Source: JBPCRW01 sp050996405 | Lineage (GTDB): Bacteria; Acidobacteriota; Blastocatellia; Pyrinomonadales; Pyrinomonadaceae | Assembly (NCBI GenBank): GCA_050996405.1 | Contig: JBPCRW010000043.1 | Location: 1 to 8,104, forward strand | Direction: 5' to 3' | Length of the DNA stretch: 8,104 nucleotides | Part shown: piece after piece, positions 1-6,533 of the stretch | How positions within the stretch are numbered: the first letter of the stretch is position 1 | Layout of the letters: each line of letters opens with the position of its first letter | The notes under the pieces: model-generated | The model's database searches: none | What the model saw: only the letters and a program-made list of their open reading frames with translations | What the model was told of the DNA's origin: nothing | Program-made: the position numbers and the translations under genes

Positions 1-644
1 TCGTCCAACTGACGATTACCGGAATGCGCGCCGTGATGGGCGATATGGATTTAGACCACACGCTTTCACAGCGCGACCAGATTAACACCAAACTGCGTTT
101 GATTCTGGACGAAGCGACTGATAAATGGGGTGTCAAAGTGACGCGCGTCGACGTGAAAAATATCAATCCGCCGGAAGACGTTCGCATCACGATGGAAAAA
201 CAGATGACCGCCGAACGCAACCGCCGCGCCTTGATTTTAACGGCGGAAGGCGACCGCCAAGCCGCTATCACGCGCGCCGAAGGCGAAAAACAGGCGGCAA
301 TCACGCGCTCGGAAGGAATTAAGGAATCGGCGGTTTTAGAAGCCGAAGGCGCGGCACAGGCTCGCCTGAAAGCGGCTTCGGCGGAAGCGCAGGCAATCGC
401 GCAAATCGCGCAGTCAATCGGCAGTCCCGAACAGACGACGCAGTATTTAATTACGGCGCGCTACATCGAAAGTTTGCGCGATATGACCAGAACAAATAAC
501 TCGAAAGTGATTTTTATGCCGATGGAAACGTCGAGCATGCTGTCGAGCATCGGCGCAATCAAAGAAGTTTTTTCGGAAACGGGCGAGAAAAAAGAGGCTT
601 TGCCGAATCCGCCGCGCGTTAGTCGCCGCGAACTCGGCGAATAA
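1..644 (+). CDS. SPFH/stomatin-like (paraslipin/QmcA-type) membrane-associated protein, C-terminal part
   Basis: This is the 3' part of a gene whose start lies before the window. The frame is open from base 3, so the ATG at 24 is internal. The visible part begins in the last section of an SPFH (band 7) domain: QLTITGMRAVMGDMDLD, then RDQIN, then WGVKV and the VKNINPPEDV stretch, all typical of stomatins/paraslipins. From about base 190 a long charged helix follows. At 243-374 it holds four 11-residue repeats of the type AEGxxQAAITR, a hendecad coiled coil expected to drive oligomerisation. The end resembles the family's conserved KVIFMPMETSSMLSSIGAIKE segment, followed by a polar tail. Proteins of this family form large membrane-bound rings or cages; the specific role here is unknown. 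Base composition is higher in GC than in the his genes (41 of 60 bases at 241-300), which the Ala/Glu/Arg-rich coiled coil partly explains. It precedes mltG by 126 bases. Confidence 0.88.
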   Translation, partial: VQLTITGMRAVMGDMDLDHTLSQRDQINTKLRLILDEATDKWGVKVTRVDVKNINPPEDVRITMEKQMTAERNRRALILTAEGDRQAAITRAEGEKQAAITRSEGIKESAVLEAEGAAQARLKAASAEAQAIAQIAQSIGSPEQTTQYLITARYIESLRDMTRTNNSKVIFMPMETSSMLSSIGAIKEVFSETGEKKEALPNPPRVSRRELGE

Positions 645-658
645 ACGAGACTAACTTT

Positions 659-736
659 AATTCAGAGCGCGAAACGCGAAGTGCGAAATACGAAAGTCGT
701 TTTTCAATTTGCATTCTTCGTTTCGCGCTCTGAATT
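659..736. repeat. Inverted repeat made of 7-base units between the SPFH gene and mltG
   Basis: The outer arms, AATTCAGAGCGCGAAACG (659-676) and its exact reverse complement (719-736), pair perfectly over 18 bp. The interior runs in 7-base units: GCGAAAC (669), GCGAAGT (676), GCGAAAT (683), ACGAAAG (690). The right side is also in 7-base steps: CAATTTG (705), CATTCTT (712), CGTTTCG (719), CGCTCTG (726). The right arm is followed by T-rich DNA, so the hairpin could also end transcription of the SPFH gene; that is inference. The 126-base gap holds nothing else clear except a weak -10-like TAAAAT at 758-763, just before mltG. Confidence 0.85.
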
Positions 737-770
737 TTCTACCGTTTTATTTTCTGTTAAAATTTTTCTG

Positions 771-1850
771 ATGAAGTTTGTAAAAATTCTGGCGTTTGTT
801 TTTCTTTTTCTGCTGCTCGTCACAGGCGGTCTTTTTTATTGGATTTATAAATCGGTTCGCACGCCGCACGCGCACGCGAAATCAAACGTTTATATTGAAA
901 TTCCGAAAGGCTCAACGCCGACGGAAATTATTGCCAAACTTACCGGCGAAGGAATTCTGGCGAGCGAATATCCGACGCTCGTTTATCTGCGCTCCTTCGG
1001 CGACGCGAGTAAATTACGCGCCGGAGAATATCAATTCGATTCTCCCATTACGCCTTTGCAGGTTATCGCCGAACTCGAAAAAGGCGAGGAACGCACGACG
1101 AAATTAACAATTCCCGAAGGCTTTACCAGATTCGACATTGCCAAAAGAATCAACGAAAAATTTCCGCAAAATCCGGCAATTGACGACAAACAAATTCTGG
1201 CTTTGATGGACGATGTGAGTTTGATAAAGGATTTCGATTCGCAGGCGAAAAATCTCGAAGGCTATATGTTTCCGACCACTTATAATTTTCCGAAGGAAAC
1301 CGCGCCGAAACAAATTATCAAAGCGATGGTCGAACAGTTTAAAAAAATCTGGCGACCCGAATGGAACGAACGCGCCCGACAATTAAATAAAACGCCGCGC
1401 GAAATCGTCATCATCGGAAGTTTGATTGAAACCGAATCGAAATTTGACGACGAACGCGCCAACGTCGCATCTGTAATTTACAATCGTCTGCAAAAAGGAA
1501 TTCCGCTCGGCATAGACCAAACCGCCGTCTATCTGGCTAAAGTTGAAAATCGTTGGAACGGCACAATTTATAAAAGCACTCTCGAAGCAGATTCGCCTTA
1601 TAACACGCGAAAATATTCAGGGTTGCCGCCAAGCCCGATTTCTTCCGTCTCCGAAAGCGCAATTGAAGCTGCGCTAAATCCCGCGCAGACCGATTATATT
1701 TATTACGTTTTAGACGCAACGCGCGACGACGGACGGCAGATTTTTTTTAATAATTTTCCGGATTTTCAACGCGCTAAGAATGCTTATCAAGTTTATCTCG
1801 AAGATCAGCGAAAAATTAAAAGAGAACAGGAAGCGGCAAATGCCAACTGA
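771..1850 (+). CDS. mltG: Endolytic murein transglycosylase MltG (YceG-like)
   Basis: This encodes a 359-residue inner-membrane protein that cleaves nascent peptidoglycan strands and so sets glycan chain length. Residues about 5-25 form one N-terminal transmembrane helix, followed by a short LysM-like region (about 38-105) and the YceG catalytic domain. Family landmarks are NLEGYMFPTTY (161-171), the catalytic glutamate E220 in IIGSLIETES, VASVIYNRL (232-240), GIDQTAVY and the conserved DSPYNTRKYSGLPPSPISS (274-292). The length is close to the usual 340-360. I chose the ATG at 771 because the membrane helix starts directly after it. An in-frame GTG at 681 would add 30 residues translated from the inverted repeat. 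There is no Shine-Dalgarno sequence before the ATG. The stop is only 51 bases before the his leader ORF. The gene is functionally unrelated to histidine synthesis and is probably a separate transcription unit. Confidence 0.93.
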   Translation: MKFVKILAFVFLFLLLVTGGLFYWIYKSVRTPHAHAKSNVYIEIPKGSTPTEIIAKLTGEGILASEYPTLVYLRSFGDASKLRAGEYQFDSPITPLQVIAELEKGEERTTKLTIPEGFTRFDIAKRINEKFPQNPAIDDKQILALMDDVSLIKDFDSQAKNLEGYMFPTTYNFPKETAPKQIIKAMVEQFKKIWRPEWNERARQLNKTPREIVIIGSLIETESKFDDERANVASVIYNRLQKGIPLGIDQTAVYLAKVENRWNGTIYKSTLEADSPYNTRKYSGLPPSPISSVSESAIEAALNPAQTDYIYYVLDATRDDGRQIFFNNFPDFQRAKNAYQVYLEDQRKIKREQEAANAN

Positions 1851-1851
1851 T

Positions 1852-1882
1852 TTTGTTTGCAATTTCGCGGCGGTTATGTTTT
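1852..1882 (+). promoter_or_regulatory. Candidate his operon promoter (Bacteroidota-type)
   Basis: TTTG (1852-1855) is followed after 19 bases by TATGTTTT (1875-1882), which matches 7 of 8 positions of the Bacteroidota -7 motif TAnnTTTG at about the expected distance from a -33 TTTG. It lies right after the mltG stop and about 20 bases before the His leader ORF, where a promoter for an attenuated his operon should be. A sigma70 reading is possible but poorer (TTGTTT, 16 bases, TATGTT). The motif is short and T-rich, so chance matches are likely. Confidence 0.35.
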
Positions 1883-1901
1883 TAATAAAAGCACAGAGCA
1901 A

Positions 1902-1970
1902 ATGTCGAACGCAGCCGCAAAATTTCAACATCTCCATCATCACGCGCAGACACATCATCGCGCGAACTAA
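1902..1970 (+). CDS. hisL: His-rich leader peptide of the his operon (attenuator leader)
   Basis: This is a 22-codon ORF, ATG at 1902 and TAA at 1968-1970. It begins MSNAAAKFQ and continues HLHHH, AQT, HH, RAN. Six of 22 residues are histidine: codons at 1929, 1935, 1938, 1941, 1953 and 1956. It sits 89 bases before hisG and after the mltG stop, exactly where an attenuator leader peptide belongs. In the known enterobacterial system a ribosome that stalls at clustered His codons when charged tRNA-His is scarce keeps transcription going into the operon. The peptide itself should have no other function. A short AGAG lies at 1895-1898, rather close to the ATG; otherwise no ribosome-binding signal is seen. 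The His cluster, position and following complementary segments make chance unlikely. Homology to enterobacterial hisL is not evident beyond the His run. Confidence 0.82.
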   Translation: MSNAAAKFQHLHHHAQTHHRAN

Positions 1971-2055
1971 TTCCGTTTTTAAAATACAGAAAAATTAGTT
2001 TTATCTTTTAAGCGCGAACTTTGAAAAAGTTTTCGAGGGCGCGAATTTGTCTTTT
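1943..2055 (+). promoter_or_regulatory. Candidate histidine attenuator (pause, antiterminator and terminator segments)
   Basis: Four GCGCG-type segments can pair alternatively. Segment 1, CGCGC (1943-1947), pairs with segment 2, GCGCG (1960-1964), as a pause hairpin inside the leader ORF. Segment 2 read as CGCGC (1959-1963) also pairs with segment 3, GCGCG (2012-2016); this closes a longer stem that contains AACTAATT (1965-1972) with AATTAGTT (1993-2000), the antiterminator. Segment 3 GCGC (2012-2015) pairs with segment 4 GCGC (2039-2042), the terminator. A ribosome at the leader stop codon would cover segment 2 and free 3 for 4. A ribosome stalled in the first His run (1929-1943) would leave 2 free for 3. 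The pairing is read by eye with no energy calculation, and GCGCG words are common in this DNA. Confidence 0.5.
2012..2055 (+). terminator. Candidate attenuator terminator just before hisG
   Basis: The hairpin has an outer stem GCGC (2012-2015) with GCGC (2039-2042) and an inner stem AACTTT (2017-2022) with AAAGTT (2026-2031), the loop being GAA, with an uneven interior loop between them. The RNA then runs into the U-rich stretch GAATTTGTCTTTT (2043-2055), which ends 4 bases before the hisG ATG. The U tract is interrupted, so this would be a weak or leaky terminator; a role in hiding the hisG start is an alternative. Confidence 0.4.
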
Positions 2056-2059
2056 ACAA

Positions 2060-2920
2060 ATGAACACGAAATTAAAAATCGCATTACAAAAATCGGGACG
2101 CTTGAGCGAAGAATCAGGCGCGTTGCTGAAAAGATGCGGCATCGCTTTTTCAAACGGTTTCGGAAAACTCCGCGCCGAAGCACAGAATTTTCCGCTCGAA
2201 ATCTTTTTTCTGCGCGACGACGACATTCCCGAATACGTCGCCGACGGCGTGGCGGACATCGGCATCGTCGGCGAAAATGTTTTGGCGGAAACTTTGAAAA
2301 ATGTTCGTGTGATTGAAAGTTTAGGTTTCGGAAAATGCCGTCTGTCGCTTGCCGTGCCGAAAAATTTTGCGTATCAATCCATCGCGGATTTTAACGGCAA
2401 ACGCATTGCGACAACATATCCGAACATCCTGCAAAAATTTTTCGCCGCAAAAAATATCAGAGCGGAAATTCACACCATCAGCGGTTCGGTCGAAATCGCG
2501 CCGTCAATCGGTTTGGCGGATGCGGTTTGCGACCTAGTCAGTTCGGGCAGCACGCTTTTTACTAACGGCTTGCGCGAAGTCGAAACCGTAATGAAATCCG
2601 AAGCGGTTTTGATTGCGCGGAAAAATCTCGACGAAAATTTACAAAGGATTCTCGAAAAATTTCTGTTCCGCATTCGTTCCGTTAAAGCCGCAGAGCGAAA
2701 CAAATATATTTTGCTCAACGCGCCGAACGAAAAACTGCAAGAAATTATTAAACTGCTGCCCGGAATTAAAAGCCCGACAGTGATGCCGCTGGCGGAAAAA
2801 AATTGGAGTTCCGTTCATTCGGTAATCGGCGAAAACGATTTTTGGGAAGTCGTCGAAAGCCTGAAAAAAGCGGGCGCGGAAGGAATTCTGGTGATTTCGA
2901 TTGACCAGATGATTCAATGA
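2060..2920 (+). CDS. hisG: ATP phosphoribosyltransferase, long form (HisG)
   Basis: This 286-residue enzyme joins PRPP and ATP to give phosphoribosyl-ATP, the first and feedback-controlled step of histidine synthesis. The start MNTKLKIALQKSGRLSEES matches the family N-terminus. DGVADIGIVGENVL (62-75) and GKRIATTYPNIL (113-124) belong to the catalytic domains. The PRPP-binding signature runs from E145 through GLADAVCDLVSSGSTL (151-166). Residues from about 212 form the C-terminal ACT-like domain of the long form, which binds histidine for feedback inhibition and needs no HisZ partner. I chose the ATG at 2060 because homologs start there; an in-frame TTG at 2021 would put the start inside the attenuator hairpin. 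No Shine-Dalgarno sequence is visible. It is the first gene after the His leader. Confidence 0.96.
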   Translation: MNTKLKIALQKSGRLSEESGALLKRCGIAFSNGFGKLRAEAQNFPLEIFFLRDDDIPEYVADGVADIGIVGENVLAETLKNVRVIESLGFGKCRLSLAVPKNFAYQSIADFNGKRIATTYPNILQKFFAAKNIRAEIHTISGSVEIAPSIGLADAVCDLVSSGSTLFTNGLREVETVMKSEAVLIARKNLDENLQRILEKFLFRIRSVKAAERNKYILLNAPNEKLQEIIKLLPGIKSPTVMPLAEKNWSSVHSVIGENDFWEVVESLKKAGAEGILVISIDQMIQ

Positions 2921-2961
2921 TAATGGTAAATTGTAAATGGATTTCTAATGATTTTATAAAT
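2921..2961 (+). repeat. Short 7-base periodic sequence in the hisG-hisD gap
   Basis: TGGTAAA (2924), TTGTAAA (2931) and TGGATTT (2938) follow each other in 7-base steps, and the rest of the gap is AT-rich. A possible opposite arm near 2950-2961 (ATTTTATAAAT) matches only with a bulge and mismatches. It may be a decayed member of the spacer-repeat class seen elsewhere in the operon. Confidence 0.45.
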
Positions 2962-4266
2962 ATGCAGATTATAAAAAAACCGAAAAAAGAAACTTGGGCT
3001 GAAATTCTCGCGCGTCCGGCGATTGACACGAAGTTTTTGGAGCGAACCGTCGCCAATATTTTGCAGGACGTAAAAAATCACGGCGACGAAGCGTTAAAAC
3101 ATTGCGCGCGTCATTTCGATAAAGTCGAACTCGACGATTTTCTTGTGACGGAAGAAGAATTTAACGAAGCCGAAACGCAAATTTCCGACGAATTAAAACA
3201 AGCGATAAACACGGCAAAAGCGAATATCGAAAAATTTCACGCCGCGCAAGTTGAAAAAACGGAAATTATCGAAACGACCAGAGGCGTGTTCTGCTGGCGC
3301 AAATCCGTGCCGGTTGAAAAAGTCGGGCTGTATATTCCCGCCGGAACTGCGCCGCTTTTTTCGACCGTTTTAATGCTCGCCATTCCCGCCAAACTTGCGG
3401 GCTGTAAAGAAATAATTTTGTGTTCGCCGCCCGATACGCAGGGCAAAGTAAATGCCGCAACGCTTTACGCCGCAAGGGTTTGCGGCGCGACGAAAGTTTT
3501 CAAAATCGGCGGCGCGCAAGCCGTCGGCGCGCTCGGATTCGGCACAAAATCCGTTCCGAAAGTTGATAAAATCTTCGGACCCGGCAATCAATTTGTGACC
3601 GAAGCGAAACAGCAAATTACAAAATTCGGCGCGGCGATTGATATGCCCGCCGGACCTTCGGAAATGGCAATTTTGGCTGATGAAACGTGCGTTCCTGCAT
3701 TTGTTGCCGCCGATTTGCTTTCACAGGCAGAACACGGAGTTGACAGCCAGGTTTTGCTGGTCACGACAAGCGAAAAAGTTATCGAAGAAACCTTCACCGA
3801 ACTTGAAAAACAGCTTAAAGTTTTACCGCGCGAAAATATCGCGTCAAAAGCGTTGGAAAACTCGAAAGCGATTTTAATTGAAAATATCGAAACGGCAATC
3901 GAGATTTTGAACGAATACGCCGCCGAGCATTTGATTTTGGCGATTGAAAACGCAGACGAAATCGCGGAGAAAATTATCAATGCCGGTTCAATCTTTTTAG
4001 GAAACTATTCGTGCGAATCGGCGGGCGATTACGCTTCCGGCACAAATCACACTTTGCCGACTGGCGGTTATGCGCGAAGTTACGGCGGCGTATCGCTTGA
4101 TTCATTTGTTAAAAAAATCACGTTTCAAAAATTGACCAAAATGGGTTTAAAAAATCTCGGTAAAACGATTGAATGTTTAGCCGAAGCCGAGCATCTGCAG
4201 GCGCACAAAAATGCCGTTTCAATTCGGTTGGAGAAATTAGCCGCGAACAAACTCGGCTGGTTATAA
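2962..4266 (+). CDS. hisD: Histidinol dehydrogenase (HisD)
   Basis: The zinc-dependent enzyme oxidises L-histidinol to L-histidine in two NAD+-dependent steps, the last reaction of the pathway. Key residues, numbered from the ATG at 2962, are in place: zinc ligands Q255 and H258 (in LLSQAEHG), D356 (SAGDYASGTNH) and H415 (in LQAHKNAV), plus the catalytic pair E322-H323 (AAEHLIL). The glycine-rich KIFGPGNQFVTEAK and AIDMPAGPSE segments are typical. From 2962 the protein is 434 residues, the same as the Escherichia coli enzyme. A farther ATG at 2917 overlaps the hisG stop (ATGA) and would add 15 residues not typical of the family. That start would give translational coupling and cannot be fully excluded. 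There is no Shine-Dalgarno sequence at either start. Confidence 0.96.
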   Translation: MQIIKKPKKETWAEILARPAIDTKFLERTVANILQDVKNHGDEALKHCARHFDKVELDDFLVTEEEFNEAETQISDELKQAINTAKANIEKFHAAQVEKTEIIETTRGVFCWRKSVPVEKVGLYIPAGTAPLFSTVLMLAIPAKLAGCKEIILCSPPDTQGKVNAATLYAARVCGATKVFKIGGAQAVGALGFGTKSVPKVDKIFGPGNQFVTEAKQQITKFGAAIDMPAGPSEMAILADETCVPAFVAADLLSQAEHGVDSQVLLVTTSEKVIEETFTELEKQLKVLPRENIASKALENSKAILIENIETAIEILNEYAAEHLILAIENADEIAEKIINAGSIFLGNYSCESAGDYASGTNHTLPTGGYARSYGGVSLDSFVKKITFQKLTKMGLKNLGKTIECLAEAEHLQAHKNAVSIRLEKLAANKLGWL

Positions 4267-4271
4267 TTTTA

Positions 4272-4301
4272 TTTCGTGTCTTTTTGTGTTTTTTCGTGGC
4301 A
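4272..4301 (+). repeat. Three 10-base units in the hisD-hisC gap
   Basis: TTTCGTGTCT (4272), TTTTGTGTTT (4282) and TTTCGTGGCA (4292) are three adjacent, imperfect 10-base copies. They fill most of the 43-base gap. No inverted partner is seen, unlike most other spacers of this operon. On the other strand the unit reads about CACGAAAAAA. Confidence 0.65.
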
Positions 4302-4309
4302 AAAATTTT

Positions 4310-5380
4310 ATGAATTTAGAAAATCTTGTTCGTGAAAACATCAAATGCCTAACGCCGTATTCTTCCGCCCGAAAAGAATTCGGCGGCGCGGCGCGAATTT
4401 TTCTCGATGCGAATGAAAACGGTTTCGGTTCGCCTCTAGCGCGAAATTACAATCGTTATCCAGACCCTCTGCAAACGGAAATCAAAGAAAAAATCGCCGA
4501 ATTTAATAATGTAAAACCGTCCGAAATTTTTATTGGAAACGGCAGCGACGAAGCGATTGATTTACTGTTCAGAATTTTTTGCGAGCCGCGCCGCGACAAC
4601 GTTTTAATCTGCCCGCCGACGTATGGAATGTATGAAGTTTCGGCGGAAATCAACGATGTTTCGATAAAACGCGCAAAGTTGACGGCAGATTTTCGACTGG
4701 ATTTTGACGCGATTGAAAAAGCGATTGACGAATGCACAAAACTGCTTTTTATCTGCTCGCCAAATAATCCGACCGGCAATGCGTTTGCGCGTGAAGAAAT
4801 TTTGAATCTGGCGAAATCCTTCAATGGAATCGTCGTCGTTGACGAAGCGTATATTCATTTTTCGCGCGAAAAATCTTTGATTGACGAAATTGAGATTTTC
4901 TCGAATCTTGTTGTTTTACAGACGTTTTCAAAGGCTTGGGGTTTAGCCGGTTTGCGCGTCGGTCTGGCATTTGCAAATGAAGAAATAATTCGACTTTTCA
5001 ATAAAGTAAAGCCGCCGTATAACGTTTCGCAAATCGCGCAGGACACAATTTCTGATGCTTTAAAAAATATCGCTGAAGTCGAATATATGATTGCAAAAAT
5101 TATCGCCGGACGCGAAAAGTTAATTGGAGATTTGCGAAAATTTTCATTCATTGAAAAGATTTATCCTACCGATGCAAATTTTGTTTTGATAAAAACTAAA
5201 GACGCGAACGGTGTTTATAAATTTCTGCTGAACGAAAAAATCGTCGTGCGGAATCGAAACAGCGTCGAACTTTGCGCCGGTTGTTTGCGAATCACAATCG
5301 GAACGCCGGACGAAAATAAAAGTTTATTGAAAGCATTGGAAAAGTTCACCGCAGAGCCGCAGAAAACGCGGAGTTTTTAG
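4310..5380 (+). CDS. hisC: Histidinol-phosphate aminotransferase (HisC)
   Basis: This PLP-dependent class I/II aminotransferase moves an amino group from glutamate to imidazole-acetol phosphate, giving histidinol phosphate. It has 356 residues. Landmarks are LDANENGFG (32-40), YPDP (50-53), GNGSDEAIDLL (77-87), SPNNPTGN (150-157), VVDEAYIHF (176-184) with D178 and Y181, the PLP-binding lysine K208 in QTFSKAWGLAGLRVG, and the substrate-phosphate arginine R327 in LRITIGTP. The ATG at 4310 fits homolog N-termini; an in-frame GTG at 4286 lies inside the 10-base spacer repeat. The last ten residues, TAEPQKTRSF, are translated from the left part of the inverted repeat that follows, so the tail is probably repeat-derived and not functional. 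The sequence style resembles Bacteroidota HisC as I recall it. Confidence 0.96.
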   Translation: MNLENLVRENIKCLTPYSSARKEFGGAARIFLDANENGFGSPLARNYNRYPDPLQTEIKEKIAEFNNVKPSEIFIGNGSDEAIDLLFRIFCEPRRDNVLICPPTYGMYEVSAEINDVSIKRAKLTADFRLDFDAIEKAIDECTKLLFICSPNNPTGNAFAREEILNLAKSFNGIVVVDEAYIHFSREKSLIDEIEIFSNLVVLQTFSKAWGLAGLRVGLAFANEEIIRLFNKVKPPYNVSQIAQDTISDALKNIAEVEYMIAKIIAGREKLIGDLRKFSFIEKIYPTDANFVLIKTKDANGVYKFLLNEKIVVRNRNSVELCAGCLRITIGTPDENKSLLKALEKFTAEPQKTRSF

Positions 5381-5409
5381 AGAAAATTATTTTTCCGCGT
5401 TTCTGCGGC
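5356..5409. repeat. Inverted repeat across the hisC stop codon
   Basis: The left arm GCCGCAGAAAACGCGGA (5356-5372) pairs with TCCGCGTTTCTGCGGC (5394-5409), with one unpaired A. The hisC stop TAG (5378-5380) lies in the loop, and the left arm is coding. The words CGCAGAGC, CGCAGAAAA, CGCGGAG give an 8-9 base rhythm. The stem ends 12 bases before the hisB ATG. It could act as an intercistronic RNA hairpin; a long U-run after the stem, expected of a terminator, is absent. Confidence 0.8.
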
Positions 5410-5421
5410 GCAAAACATTTT

Positions 5422-6531
5422 ATGAAAAAAGTATTATTTATTGACCGCGACGGCAGCTTGATTTACGAACCGGAAGATTTTCAGGTTGACTCCTTTGCGA
5501 AGCTGAAATTTCTGCCGCAGGTCGTCACTTATCTCGGAAAAATCGCCCGCCAGCTTGATTATGAACTCGTAATGGTGACGAATCAGGACGGACTCGGCAC
5601 GGAAAATTTTCCCGAAGAAAATTTTTTTCCGCCGCATAATTTTCTGCTTGAAATCTTCGCGGGTGAAGGCATAAATTTTTCCGAAATCTGCATTGACCGT
5701 TCGTTTGAACACGAAAATAAATTGACGCGCAAACCAAATACCGGAATGCTGACAAAATATCTCGAAGGCGATTACGATTTGAAAAATTCGTTTGTCATCG
5801 GCGACCGCGTAACCGACGTTCAGCTTGCGAAAAATCTCGGCGCGAAAGCGATTTTTATCAAAAACGCAAATTTTGACATTCCGCAAACGGGCGAAACCGT
5901 GCAGTTAATTGCCGGCAATTGGAAAGAAATTTATGAATTTCTGAAACTGCCGCCGCGCCGCGTTTCGCACAAACGCCGGACGAAGGAAACGGAAATTTCG
6001 GTTGAACTAAATCTTGACGGAAAAGGTTTTGCCGAAATTTCAACCGGCATTTCGTTTTTCGACCATTTGCTCGAACAAATTGCGCGTCACGCGGATTTCG
6101 ATTTAAAAATCACGGCGAAAGGCGATTTGCAAGTGGACGAACATCACACGATTGAAGATGTTGCGATAACTTTTGGCGAAGCGTTTAATTCTGCTTTGCA
6201 CGATAAGCGCGGAATGGAACGTTATGGTTTTTGTTTGCCGATGGATGATTGTCTGGCGCAAGTCGCGGTTGATTTCGGCGGGCGAAATTGGTGTGTTTGG
6301 GAAGCGGAATTCCGGCGTGAAATGATTGGCAAAATGCCGACCGAAATGTTTTTTCATTTCTTCAAATCTTTTTCCGACAAGGCGCAGTGCAATCTGAATA
6401 TCAAAGCCGAAGGCGTGAACGAGCATCACAAAATCGAAGCGATTTTCAAAGCGTTTGCCAGAGCCGCGAAAATGGCTGTGCGGCGCGAAATTTCGAGCGA
6501 TTCTTTGCCGACGACGAAAGGAAGATTTTAA
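5422..6531 (+). CDS. hisB: Bifunctional histidinol-phosphatase / imidazoleglycerol-phosphate dehydratase (HisB)
   Basis: This 369-residue fusion catalyses two non-consecutive steps. The N-terminal HAD-type phosphatase domain (about 1-165) removes phosphate from histidinol phosphate. It shows nucleophile D8 and D10 in FIDRDGS, T53 in MVTNQDGLGT, K104 in TRKP and D128 in VIGDRVTD. The C-terminal dehydratase (about 180-369) shows FDHLLEQIARH (213-223), the manganese-binding HHTIED (241-246) and NEHHKIE (333-339). The end SLPTTKGRF matches the family. The loop corresponding to the zinc-binding Cys/His cluster of the E. coli phosphatase domain reads CIDRSFEHENKLTRKP and lacks that cluster. The ATG at 5422 is directly before the family N-terminus; no Shine-Dalgarno sequence is present. 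Fused HisB is typical of enterobacteria and Bacteroidota. Confidence 0.97.
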   Translation: MKKVLFIDRDGSLIYEPEDFQVDSFAKLKFLPQVVTYLGKIARQLDYELVMVTNQDGLGTENFPEENFFPPHNFLLEIFAGEGINFSEICIDRSFEHENKLTRKPNTGMLTKYLEGDYDLKNSFVIGDRVTDVQLAKNLGAKAIFIKNANFDIPQTGETVQLIAGNWKEIYEFLKLPPRRVSHKRRTKETEISVELNLDGKGFAEISTGISFFDHLLEQIARHADFDLKITAKGDLQVDEHHTIEDVAITFGEAFNSALHDKRGMERYGFCLPMDDCLAQVAVDFGGRNWCVWEAEFRREMIGKMPTEMFFHFFKSFSDKAQCNLNIKAEGVNEHHKIEAIFKAFARAAKMAVRREISSDSLPTTKGRF

Positions 6532-6533
6532 AT

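Noticed and set aside
681..770. GTG start giving MltG a 30-residue N-terminal extension
   Set aside because: The extension is translated from the inverted repeat, and the membrane helix expected at the N-terminus begins right after the ATG at 771.
1780..1998. 72-codon ORF overlapping the mltG end and the his leader
   Set aside because: It is in another frame, mostly inside mltG, and has no recognisable motif; the His leader frame is much better supported.
1965..2009. AACTAATT/AATTAGTT hairpin followed by TTTTATCTTTT as a simple terminator
   Set aside because: The stem has one G-C pair in eight and a 20-base loop; it fits better as the inner part of the antiterminator. A weak terminator role is not excluded.
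2021..2059. TTG start for hisG at 2021
   Set aside because: It lies inside the candidate terminator hairpin and adds 13 residues not seen in homologs; the ATG at 2060 matches the family N-terminus.
2917..2961. hisD start overlapping the hisG stop (ATGA)
   Set aside because: It adds 15 unusual residues; the start at 2962 gives 434 residues, as in E. coli HisD. Kept as a less likely alternative.
5434..5886. 150-codon minus-strand ORF opposite hisB
   Set aside because: It is a shadow of the hisB reading frame, rich in Arg/Phe/Lys with no family features.
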